Source of the DNA: Callaeas wilsoni
Taxonomy: Eukaryota; Chordata; Aves; Passeriformes; Callaeidae
Length of the DNA: 64,000 nt
Direction: 5' to 3'
NCBI GenBank assembly: GCA_013398955.1
Contig: VWPU01002115.1
Location: 248,001 to 312,000, forward strand
Shown here piece after piece: positions 54,497 through 64,000 of the stretch; the stretch's first letter is position 1; each line of letters begins with the position of its first letter. The notes beneath the pieces were generated by a model that did no database searches, had not been told where the DNA came from, and saw only the letters and a list, made by a program, of their open reading frames with translations. Position numbers and translations under genes: made by a program.

Positions 54497-56586
54497 GGCC
54501 CTAGGGTCCTGAACAAATTCCAATGTGGTTAATTAATTCCTTCCTCAAATAAAAATATAGTTGGCATTTCAAAGCCTGCTAAATATCAAGAGCTAGCAAA
54601 GGGAGCAAACAGAAGTAATGTTACAGATTTTTGTTTAGAAGGATGTGAAAAGGATTGTATTGTTCCTCAGGATAGCTTCACTTTTGTTCTTCTCCAGAAA
54701 TCCTCCTGCTCGTCCTCCTAAGAAGTCTTGATTTTAAAAGTTTGAAATCATAAGGTGTTTGTACTTGTTAAGTCAAAGCTAAGCATACCTGGAAAATACA
54801 GTTCAATGTGGAAGTGTAGCACTAGCAGTAGCTACAGCGAAGACAAACAGAACGTCAAAATTATATTTGCTATCATTTGAAGAGCTAACAAATAAAAACA
54901 AAAAGCTTTTAAAAGTAATATTTTGCCAGATAAGTTGCATCATTTTAAGAAATTAATGACAGTTACAAGTCATGTCAAAATTTAGATGGTTTGATGGTTA
55001 CTTGAGTCGAAAAGGAATTCTCATTTCATATTTCTTGTATATTTTGCTCCCAAAACAGGCACACTAAAGCATTACTAGAGCATTAACATTTCTTTGTGCA
55101 CATTTTACTGCAGTCTGGCATGCAAAAGGAAGAAACATTAGAAGTAGTTTATTTATATTTCTGCACCAAATTAGGAAGATGACATCATTCATTTACAGTT
55201 CTTATCCCATGACATGCCTAATCCCCAACACCTCATTACAGAGGACACTTTTAGGATTGCATATATCATCTTGTTTAACTTTTCCATTCCTTATGGAATA
55301 CAGTTGAAAGGTAGGAAATTTAAGGCTGTTCATTGATAAGAAAATAAACTAATAAAATTTTAGGAGCTTCCCCAAAGAGGCAGGGTATGACAGTGTTTAT
55401 AGTAAGTGGCTTATTATTTGTCTATTAATTCTCCATCTTTTCCACTCTTTTGTTCAAAAGGCCTTCCTCTTTGAATATAAAGACAAATAGACCAACTATG
55501 ATGATTCAGATTGAGATGATCTTTTTAGCAAAATCAGAAGAAAGTCACAACTGAAATTCATGCAGCTGTTTGTTTCCATCTTCTTATTTGGGAGGGAGAA
55601 AATGAAATATATCCAACTGTGCAGATTCTTCTCACTCTAACACTCTGAGAAAATGCTCTTACAGTGCTATGGAGATGCTCAGAACGTCTGACAGTGCACA
55701 TCTGATCAGTGGTTTTTCCTCTATCTTTTTGTTGTGTATGCCTTGAGGGTTTGGTTGGGTTAGTTCATTGTTTTTACTTAAAATGAGTACAGCTCCCCTC
55801 TTGTAAAGCAGTTTTCTATGATCCTCTAATGGACATCATGTGAAGTGCTTGAGAAACATTGTGACAACGGAAAAAAAATTAATTGATGAAAAGGCACATC
55901 AAGATTTCCTAGGATCCTGTGGCTGTTTTCGTTGCATTAGACTTCATTATACTTGAAATGTTATATAATACAAATATTTAGTTTGTTTGTTTTTTTCAAA
56001 TCCCTTTTCAACTTTAGCATAAAACATTAAAGTTGGGGAATTTAATATCTCTGAGTTTTACATTTTCAATTAAAATATACTTGCCAGTGAAATTTTCCAG
56101 AGACTTTGATATAGGATTGTTGTCAAAGGAAAATCAAATTACAGCAGTCCTGGAAGTAAATTTAGCACATACTAGCTATGGGACACGAATTAGCTCATGG
56201 GCACTTTCCATTGGAAGGCAGTTAGAGCAGATAATGTGGGAACATACTGAACAAATGAGTTGTTCACATTCATCTGCTTAAGTTGGTCCTTTGGAACTCA
56301 TTAGCCTGGGCAAAGCCTTGGGGAATGTGTTTAGCCCCGATCCTCAATGGGGTTGCCATGAATCCTGCTGCCTTGGAGCATGGCATCAAGTGAGTTAAGA
56401 CTGCTATCTTTCCTTCAGTCATCTGTCTGGTATTAATTGTATATGTCTCCAACTGATTATTTTGATTTTGGAAGAGGTCTTTGGAAGTCAATGGCATTTT
56501 TTTCTGGGTTTTGTTAGTGCAAAATTAATTAAAACTTGATTGCAGTTTCACAGGTTTGCCTGAGAGAACCTTCAGTCCTGGTACTG

Positions 56587-56656
56587 CAAAAAAAAACCAA
56601 CCAAAAAAACCCCAAAAACCCCCAAAAAACCAAACCAAACCAAACCAAAACACAAC
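56587..56656. repeat. A/C-only low-complexity tract with CAAAC units
   Basis: About 70 bases contain no G or T. They are runs of A separated by C2-C5, ending in three to four CAAAC units. The minus strand is the T/G-rich form common in bird introns. The open frame at 56536-56808 that runs through it (Lys, Asn, Pro and Thr only in this part) is not a gene. Confidence 0.9.
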
Positions 56657-57454
56657 CTGTATCCACTGGTATCAATCTATTGGTAGTAAGATATTTTTGG
56701 TGTTATGAGCAAGGTTTGAATTTTTCAAGTCTGTGTATTTCATGGTATGGAATAATTGTAATAGTGATAAAAAGCAGCAATGTGTCTTGTTATCCCGTGG
56801 TGACATAGATTTTATTACCTGTACACGGCTGTAGCTGAAGCGTTGATCTCTTTTTCAAGATCTATATTTTAGACTAACTTGCATTCAGTAACGTATCGAG
56901 TTCCATAATCACTTCTTTCTCTAAGTGCCTGTGTCTCTATCACTTAGTTTTCAGATTAATTTTACTTATTGTTTAGCAGGGCCAATCTGGTGTACAATTA
57001 ATATAAGTTACTCAAAATAGAACTTTTAGAACTATTCATGATTGTTGTTGACATGCCTTGGTAGCTAACTGCAAATGTTTAAAGTACACTTAATATTCTT
57101 TTCAGTGAGATTTAAAAAGTTAATTGCTAAGACATAACGTTAGACTGGAAAAAAACAGGAAACAGCTCTGAAATAATAAATTTAGAAAAGCTGAATGTCT
57201 TTTGCCCTTCAAACACATCATCCTTGATCATTTACTTTTCTGACTTCTTCATGTCATTCTATGGATGTGAAAGCTGAAACAGAGAATGTGTTCACATACA
57301 TTATTTCTCTATTTCTCTTTCTTTTTCTTTGTGAGCTAGCAGTCTGGATTTCTATTCTTAGATCCTTCAGCTCAAAAAAAACTCCTGAAAAACCCCCAGA
57401 GCCAAGATCTTCCTAAAACACTGTCAGAATAATACATTCCAATATGAATAAAAT

Positions 57455-57478
57455 TGTCTTGCTTTACATCTTAAACAG
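57455..57478 (+). promoter_or_regulatory. ERC2: Splice acceptor of the ERC2 His-tail exon
   Basis: The sequence before the exon is T-rich (GTCTTGCTTTACATCTTAAACAG), with AG at 57477-57478. The tract is broken by purines close to the AG. The site is fixed by the codon for Thr that opens the exon peptide. Confidence 0.85.
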
Positions 57479-57610
57479 ACACAAAACAGAATGAAGCTGA
57501 TGGCAGATAACTATGATGATGACCATCACCACTACCACCACCATCACCACCACCACCACCATCGATCTCCTGGGAGGACACAACACAACCACAGACCCTC
57601 TCCAGATCAG
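57479..57610 (+). CDS. ERC2: ERC2 penultimate-type coding exon (Asp-rich and poly-His tail)
   Basis: The exon has 44 complete codons, beginning TQNRMKLMADNYDDD after an AG acceptor at 57477-57478 and ending HRPSPDQ before a GT donor at 57611. At 57524-57562 it encodes three His, one Tyr and nine His, with CAC codons interrupted by CAT. ERC1 has no such His run at this place, so this identifies ERC2. Joined to the exon at 43574-43721 it gives the family order LKQQ then TQNRMKLM without a gap. In known ERC2 proteins the tail after SPDQ is a short acidic peptide ending Ile-Trp-Ala, which binds the RIM PDZ domain. That peptide is not encoded here and must come from a further exon. After the His run the sequence reads RSPGRTQHNHRPSPDQ, which by memory is one residue shorter than the mammalian form. 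Reading on past the donor gives 27 more codons before a stop at 57692. Confidence 0.95.
57524..57562 (+). repeat. ERC2: Coding CAC/CAT tract giving HHHYHHHHHHHHH
   Basis: Thirteen codons, all His except one Tyr, lie inside the ERC2 tail exon. The codons are CAC with four CAT. The interruptions should slow replication slippage, suggesting that the protein run itself is maintained. Confidence 0.95.
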
Positions 57611-57616
57611 GTTGGT
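57611..57616 (+). promoter_or_regulatory. ERC2: Splice donor after the ERC2 His-tail exon (weak)
   Basis: The exon ends CAG and the intron begins GTTGGT. T at +3 and G at +4 are both unfavourable against the GTRAGT consensus, so this looks like a weak donor that may depend on enhancers. The position follows from the family sequence ending SPDQ at this intron. Confidence 0.8.
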
Positions 57617-59384
57617 CACCTCTTTCTTTGCCCTCTGTTTTATACTTTTGTTACTTTGCTATTTCGGAATAAAATAAATTTTCCAAAGAACTAATTAGCA
57701 AGTGATACATTCTTTGAACTGAAACTAATAGCTTTGGTATTTATTTCTGTCCCCAAAATATTTTAAAATTTTGACTTTTTTTCTGGTGCCTTATTTTTCT
57801 GGAGTAGAAGAACAGTCTGTAGAAACAAGTAACTCATTTTTAGATGAAAGAGCCTGAGGAAAAATTTAACATTGCTTTTATATGAAAAATCGTTTTTTGA
57901 TACTAAAATAGATTATAAATTCATAATGTCTGGGTAGAAATAAAAGGGAAAACAGGGATGAAAATATAATGGGGATGTATGATAGACTACTTAATTGGGA
58001 GAAGGAAGCTAAGAGGCAAATCACACTTTTTTACAGATTGACCAATGGAATTATATTAGAGTCAGGAATAGGTAAGAATGAGGAAACATGATTTCTTGGA
58101 TAATAACACAAAGAAAAAGACCCAGAAACACAAACCACAAACCTGAACAACATAACACAGAAACCTTTGAATTCTTGGAACATATTAAGAACAACTTTTT
58201 TCTGTCAGAAAGAGGAGAAGGGAATTAAGGCTATCTTGGTTTGGTTCTGTTTCTGATTAACAGAGATAGGTTGGCTGAGTTTATAAAAAAAGGAAAAATT
58301 GTATGGAAATGTCTGTAAAATAAAAAGAGTTTTGGCTTTATGCAAGGAACAGAATGAAAAAAACCCCTAGAATGAGGGCAAGAGATGTGAAAAAACAGTT
58401 AATAACCAGCACAGTGTTACTGAAATTCAGACACTGTTTTAACCTCATTTAAGAAACCTGAACCTGTGAAAAAAATTTGAGGCACAAGGCAATGTAAGAG
58501 AGCTAACATTTAGTCAGGTGCTTTTCAATGCATGGTAACAGCTTATTCAGGGAAGAGAATGGATAAGAAGGACAATGAAAGTCAGTATCAAAACACATTC
58601 AAGAACATTAAGATGTTATATGAATGGTGGAAATAGGTGCGTGATTAAAGATAAAGCACATAAAATAGTAGCTATTTTACTAGTATTTACTAGCACTTGT
58701 ACTCAGCTTTTTTTCAAGGTGATAGTAAAAAAGAATGCAGGTCTAGCCTACCCATCCTATATTTAGTCTGCTTGAATTTGCCAAGGAAAATTATGTCAAG
58801 AAAATCTAATTTCCTTTGATAGGGTAACTGGTTTTGTGCTTAAAGCAGAAAGTGGTAGCTTTTAATTCATCAGGTCTTTAACACTGTCCCACTAGATATT
58901 TGTAATATGCAAATAAATACATCATTTTTAATGTAATTAATAACTAATGTAAAATGAATTGCTGTAATAAAAGCTCTAATTATAAATAGTGTTTTTAAAT
59001 TTAAATAATTATGAGATTGCTGTGAGATGGGTGTGCAACCGATAGACAAATTTTCCATTTTTGTTGTCATACAGGTGGGCCAGTTACAGCAGGTCCCTAA
59101 GAGGGCTGTTCTTTATCTGATTCTATGGAATATTTTGTTAGAGATTATTTTAGTGGTGAAATAGAAATGCCATTGATATTGTTGATCATGAATCAAGCTG
59201 TAAGAATCTCCAAGTCAGTAGGAGCAGTCAAACTGCTCATTAAGCTGCTCCAGTCTTGATAAACTGGAGAAAGTCTAGAATAAGTAATTTGAAATTTGGC
59301 AAAGACAAGTCCACTTACAGAGGAGAAGTCACATGTGCTGATGAGGTAATAGCATGGAAAAAGGAATCTAAATTGCACAGTGGA

Positions 59385-59992
59385 ATACCATTGCAATGAA
59401 ATTGGATATAATTCTGGGATAGATACAATACTGGAGAAGAAGCAGGAAGCAATTATTCTGTTCCTTCAAGCACTGGTGAGAGCTCGTCTGAAAAGCTGTT
59501 TACAGTTTTCATCTCCATGCTTTAGGAAACATAGACAAAGTAGAAAGGGACAAAAGGAGAGCAACAGGAATGATAGAAGTTTTAGAGAACATGACCTGTG
59601 GGGAAGGCTTAAAGAATATGGTTTGTTTAGTCTAGAAAGTACCAAAGGGGAGACATAAGTCTTCTAATACATAAAGTGTTGTTGTAAAGAAGACGATGAT
59701 CAATTGTATTCCAGTGCCCAATGGAGAAAGGGTAGGAGCAGTAAATTTAACTTTGCCAAGAATAACTAGGTTAGTTGTTAAAAAGAAAACTTTTTCACTA
59801 TGAGTCTAACAAATCTGTAAGTGAAAACAAAATGTGGACATTCTTTCATATACATGTAATGGAAGGTCCTTTCTTGGAGGTTTCTAAGCACAGGTTAGAT
59901 GAATATACCTTTATTTCATCTTGTGTTGGACTTGGAATAGGTGTTCTCCTGAAGTGCTGTCATCTCAGAATTTCCACAGACTCTGTGAACAA
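59385..59992 (+). mobile_element. Old, diverged CR1 LINE 3' half
   Basis: The CR1 3' blocks appear in order but are strongly worn. There is a CACTGGTGAGAGCTCGTCTG block near 59470, then GGAGAGCAACAGGAATGATA near 59557 and AGAGAACATGACCTGTGGGG near 59584. TTGTTTAGTCTAGAAAGTAC follows near 59624, then GATGATCAATTGTATTCCAG near 59694, TTAGTTGTTAAAAAGAAAAC near 59772 and TTGGAGGTTTCTAAGCACAG near 59874. The divergence and the AATTGT-type variant suggest an old CR1 subfamily shared by many birds or reptiles. The start is uncertain by some tens of bases. The 92-codon open frame at 59380-59658 is LINE-derived and not a gene. Confidence 0.82.
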
Positions 59993-61329
59993 TGGATTAT
60001 CCTAGCATATGTTTACTTGTAAAGGAAGCAAACAGGGGATTCATAGCAAAATCCTTGCTGAAATAGTCTCTGAGAACAGCACAGTCAAGGGTAATTGTGA
60101 GTGAACTCTAGGCATTGCTTTATCTTACATTTTTCAATCACGGATTTAATTTTTTTCTTTCCTTTTTTTGTTGTTATTTACTCCTCTTTACAGCATTAGT
60201 TTGTGCAGCAATTTGATTGCTGTGTGCCATAGAAACCTGCATTTCCCATTCAATATTACACACAGATTCTAGATATGTGACTATAATCCAACATGTGGTT
60301 TAAAAGCACTGAATAAACCGAGAAAATAACAAACTTGCAAATCATCAGAGAGTATTTTTAATTGTTTAAGGAGATGAAGAAGTTGTGCATGTTGTAGCAT
60401 AAATACGGTTTAATTTGGTGAATGCTAGGGAGGGATTTTGAAAGTTTTCTCCCAACTTCTTGAGAGGCAGAGATAGTTGAACAGTGTTAATTTGAAACAT
60501 TCCTCATTTCTATAGATAATAGTGGATTTTCTAATCTACATGCTACATTTATATAGAGAAAAGCATGCTATTATATGTCTGTAAAAGTATGTACATGGGC
60601 ACTGGAGTATATGTTTGTAACAAAGAATAAGACATTTCTGTACCCTTTGTAAAGAGAAAGGTGTACCAGCAGGTTCTTGGAAGACCTTGGAAGATGCACA
60701 TCCTGCTTGAAATAGGCATAATTTTTATGAGAAGCTGTCCTGTTCAGGTATTGAAATTTTTTAATGATAATGTTTTTGTTATGATTCTTACCCGATTTCC
60801 TATCCTGCCATGGGCAGCATGTGGCAGAATGACTCTAGACTTAGGGATGGATAGGATCTCTGACTTCTCTTGAAGGAACTAGTTCAACATCTTTTTTCAG
60901 ATACAGTGGATGTGTTTAGGTCTTCTGGCTGCTGCTAGGGAACAAAGACAAATTTTCAGCCACTTTTTGCCTTTATTCCCTCTTTATTTGCTCTCTAGGG
61001 AGAGGCATAGATGGGTGACCTTTTTTTGCCATCCTTGTCTGAGCTAACTCCGGTCAAGTTGTAAGGAAACTTCACAAGTGGTAGGAAGACTCTAACTCTC
61101 ATCTGCCCATACACATGGTCTTGTAACTGTTGGTCATGATGCGATCCCTGGTTATGTTGGTGCATCTGATTTTTATTTGATCTGGTATTTGTTTTAAATT
61201 TCTGAGGATTGAGTGCTGTCATGTCAATAACATACATTAACCATTTTTACTAGTCTTTAAAAAAACAGGGAAAAAATACAATTTTGCAGCTTTGCGCAAA
61301 AACTTAAATTTATTCTCTTCAGTTTCTGC

Positions 61330-61530
61330 TTGAGAATTGGCAATCTTTCTTAATTTCCACCTGGAAACATTTTGGCAGTCAGTGTGTATCCTGAAGTGTG
61401 GGTGTAATACTCCCAGCATGAAAATGAGCTTAATAAGCATTTTGCTCTAGCTTCAGTTTCCAAGGAGTTGTAGTATGTAGCCACTTGTAGAGTGCATTAC
61501 AGTAATCTAATCTGGATTGCTGCATCCTAG
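61330..61530 (-). mobile_element. L2/CR1-clade LINE fossil (reverse-transcriptase region)
   Basis: On the minus strand the stretch from 61528 to 61489 reads IRLLYCNALYK-like residues (the DYCNALY motif). About 39 codons further on it reads ITPTLQDTH, stop, LPKCFQVEIKKD. This fits ITPVL..LHWLPV.F...IK, with the Trp codon turned into TGA. The gap between the motifs is a few codons shorter than in the fossil at 22745-23010. The 67-codon minus-strand open frame at 61237-61440 reads a different phase and is not real. The element is ancient and inactive. Confidence 0.65.
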
Positions 61531-63397
61531 AGCTATCTGGAACAAAAAAACCCCTATGGCTAAATGAACTTCCAAATTTAGCAGCTGTCCTGCCCCGCAG
61601 CATAGACTTCCTCCCAAACCCTACTGTCCAGCTCCCTGCCTCTCGTATTTTTCACCTCTACATCCTTACTGTTTTTCCTTAAAATCATTTTGTCTTGGCC
61701 TCAGTTGCCCACATCATCTTTCAGTTTTCTCCTTTTTATGGAAAATGTTTTGAAGAAAGTGCCTGCTTGTGTCACACCAGTGACTGTGTGCTCTTGAAGC
61801 AAATTGCTGTTGTTAAAAGTTGTTAGGAATCGGCACATTGGTATTCCTTGCCACAGCCACCTCACTGAGCAGCTCTCCTTCTGTCAGTCGTATCCTTTCA
61901 ATATGGGAACAGGCCTGTGAGTTACCAGCCCGGCCCTGCTAACCACAATTCTGGTAAAATTGTGACATCTCGTTCCCTTTGGTTTTCTAATCTCAGGAGC
62001 CTCTCAGTCCCTCCCTGTTTGTTTCTTGTTGTGAGTTTCAGGCTCTGGTCGCCCATATTCACTTACTGTTCATTTCTGTGGGCATTTTTCACTCCCTGCT
62101 GAAAGTCCTTACAGTCCTCAACTTACTGGCACATATGACCAATCTCTAACTCCAGGATGGTCTCCACATAATGAATAGCATTCTTTGTTTATTACCCAGG
62201 ACTTCTTCAGCTTCATGAGAACATTAAGATGTGGTTGAAGGTTCTAAGTTCAAGATTCTGCTTATGGACTGCTTAGTAAAAAACTGTAATTGATTATTAA
62301 ATTAAAAGTGACATCTCTGCATGAAAAAAGAAGTGTAGGTAATCTGACTTGCGTATGTCTCAGATATACTCAAGTTAGTCTGATGGCATTCTTAATAGGA
62401 AATTAGGTTATTTGAGAGGTTATAGGGAAGAACTTGATTCTGCATTAACACAGTGTAAGACTGGAGGTATAATATCTGAAGAATTTTCACACGTTAGATT
62501 TTATTGCCAGTTCTGATGATTATACCAGCTATCAAATCTTCTTACTTCCCACAGTACTGAAGATTTTTAAAGAAATAAAATGTACAGTGTTCTTAATCTC
62601 CTAAGAGTTTCTTGAATACCTGAGCTGTAGTGGATTCAAAGCTGAATGCTTTACTCTATGGTCACCAGGGCTACAAATATATTTTAATTTTGTTTTAGGA
62701 GAGATTATGTGCTCATAGAAAAGAATCTGATTTTTAGAAAAATGTGAATATCATAGGGTGTGCTTTAGGAACTGGCTGCTTTCCAAAGAGTTGGCCCTAT
62801 TCTTAGACACTATAATTGAGGACGTAATGTCACATGGTGCCTAAGCATGTAAAAAGATGTCCTCTTACATCTTCTAATTCTATCTGGCTACATACAGGTT
62901 TTTTTTCCTACTTAAAACATTTTTGATGGCCCTTCTACAAGATGTAGTGTTTAGAAGTAATTTGTTACAAACTCACCAACAACTTTTCTGTTCCTCTGAG
63001 ATCTCAGCAAGGAGGCTTAAAAGGTAGTTCAAGGTTTCCAAACTATCCTCTTATCTAAAGGAAGACTCCTCCTTACCAGGACAGTGATGAGGCAGGGTGT
63101 ATCTCTGAAGCTTCCCTTCCTGCTACTCTCCAGTCTCAAAGCCAACTGTTCCAGAACGAGCCTGTAGCTGTCTTACTACTAAATGTACCTCATTTTAAAC
63201 AGGCTTTTAAAAAGTATGCTGGTAAACTCCAGCATTTGAGAAAAGAAATCACCTGCAGTGATGTGTGAAACTTGACAACAAATTGACTGTCGCCAAGTAG
63301 GTGTATGCCACTAAAAACGAACTTTTTGAAGAAGACCATGTGCTCTGAAAAGAAAGTGTTTATTGATTTGTAATGTGGTGACTGGTCTTGGCAACAG

Positions 63398-63472
63398 GTC
63401 TTTATTCATCAGCTGGAACTGCTAAATATCCTTGGAGTTGCTGAAAGACGATATGTGAAAAACTCTGAACAG
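63398..63472 (+). other. Exon-like interval (75 bases, unproven)
   Basis: The interval is bounded by CAG before 63398 and by a donor CAG/GTCAGA at 63473. It is exactly 25 codons in phase 0 at both ends, reading VFIHQLELLNILG and then VAERRYVKNSEQ. It would fit in frame after the ERC2 His-tail exon. Against it, the pyrimidine tract before the acceptor is poor and I know no such segment in ERC proteins. It may be a chance open stretch. Confidence 0.15.
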
Positions 63473-64000
63473 GTCAGATGGGATTTTGTTTGAGGTGGAT
63501 GACTTGGAAATCAGAACCACAGGACAGTCAAACAATGATTATTATTTTAGTGTCTGGATCCTGATCTACAAATCACTGTATTGATCCACAGGTAATTTTA
63601 GGGGAAGGCAGAGCATGCTACTTTGTGTATTTTGGCAGTCCTGGCTGTTAGCATAATGCCTTATATTCTGTGGCCACACTGGAAAATTGCCAACCTCAAA
63701 CTCCTGAACAGGCCTCAGGAATATCAAAACCGAGATTTTTCCTTAAAAAAGCCCCAACACAAAACCAAACAACAAAACCTAAAAGCCATTCAAACATAAA
63801 CCAAACCAGATTATTTTAGCTAATGCAAATAACCATGGTTATTTGAAAAGCATAAAATTCTTCAAATTTCTTTAGACTGTGAGTAGAAAGTTCACTCAGA
63901 GCAGAAGTTTAGTACCTGGAAAACTGAAATGTCTTGTTTGGGAGTTTTCTGCATCATTGAAACTTTGTCTTTAGTTGTTCAGAAAAAAAGAAGAAAAAAG

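Larger units (their letters stand above)
43722..57478 (+). other. ERC2: ERC2 intron, complete (13,757 bases)
   Basis: This interval lies between the two recognised exons. The flanking exons are both in phase 0 and their peptides are contiguous in the family, so no constitutive exon is missing here. The contents are AT-rich sequence, a GT-rich run at 54464-54496 and an A/C-rich tract at 56587-56656. I recognised no LINE copy, RNA gene or other gene in the remainder. Confidence 0.85.
57611..64000 (+). other. ERC2: ERC2 intron (5' part), with a CR1 copy and an L2-like fossil
   Basis: Intronic sequence runs from the His-tail exon to the end of the window. It contains an old CR1 3' end (59385-59992), an L2/CR1-like reverse-transcriptase fossil (61330-61530) and an unproven exon-like interval (63398-63472). 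I searched for codons giving the acidic tail that ends Ile-Trp-Ala after an AG acceptor and found none, so the usual terminal exon should lie further on. The rest shows nothing I can name. Confidence 0.75.

Noticed and set aside
56536..56808. A 90-codon plus-strand frame with a Lys/Asn/Pro run.
   Set aside because: The run is just the A/C-rich simple repeat translated.
59380..59658. A 92-codon plus-strand open frame.
   Set aside because: It lies inside the old CR1 3' half and follows its nucleotide blocks.
60371..60403. Sequence reading DEEVVHVVA and stop, which looks like the acidic ERC2 tail.
   Set aside because: It is out of phase with the AG before it (in phase 0 it reads Glu-Met-Lys-Lys), lacks the Ile-Trp-Ala end and has only a poor acceptor.

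Overview
This is an AT-rich vertebrate window, almost certainly from a bird. It lies inside one very large gene, ERC2 (CAST/ELKS2, a presynaptic active-zone scaffold), transcribed on the + strand. Two short exons are recognisable, at 43574-43721 (49 codons plus one base) and 57479-57610 (44 codons). They join in phase 0 and encode the last coiled-coil segment and the histidine-rich tail of the protein. The Asp-rich/poly-His tail separates ERC2 from ERC1, whose tail lacks the His run. The exon that would supply the very C-terminus (the family's PDZ-binding motif ending in Ile-Trp-Ala) was not found and presumably lies beyond position 64000. Everything else is intron: 1-43573 (partial), 43722-57478 (complete) and 57611-64000 (partial).

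The bird assignment rests on CR1 LINE 3' ends. A CR1-Y-like copy lies at about 4765-5338. Two short copies with the avian terminal motif and ATTCTATG-type ends lie at 12050-12140 and 41686-41875, and an older, more diverged copy lies at 59385-59992. The style of the two short copies suggests a songbird or another neoavian bird; this is inference. Three much older LINE remnants of the L2/CR1 clade can be recognised only by translation: 220-400 (+), 22745-23010 (-) and 61330-61530 (-).

The simple repeats of note are a CTCCT pentanucleotide tract containing a 317-base assembly gap (29589-29973) and a TTTTA tract that serves as the pyrimidine tract of the first exon's splice acceptor (43534-43570). 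There is also an A/C-rich tract at 56587-56656. No bacterial-type features, CRISPR arrays, tRNA or rRNA genes were recognised. The many 60-125-codon open frames in the introns have no recognisable family and look like chance.

The points most worth checking are the short tandem repeat at the splice site and the weak GTTGGT donor of the His-tail exon, which is followed by an open, hydrophobic read-through and poly(A) signals. A 75-base exon-like interval at 63398-63472 and a minus-strand frame at 14381-14740 whose stop codon overlaps AATAAA are also worth checking. No convincing undescribed biological system was seen.
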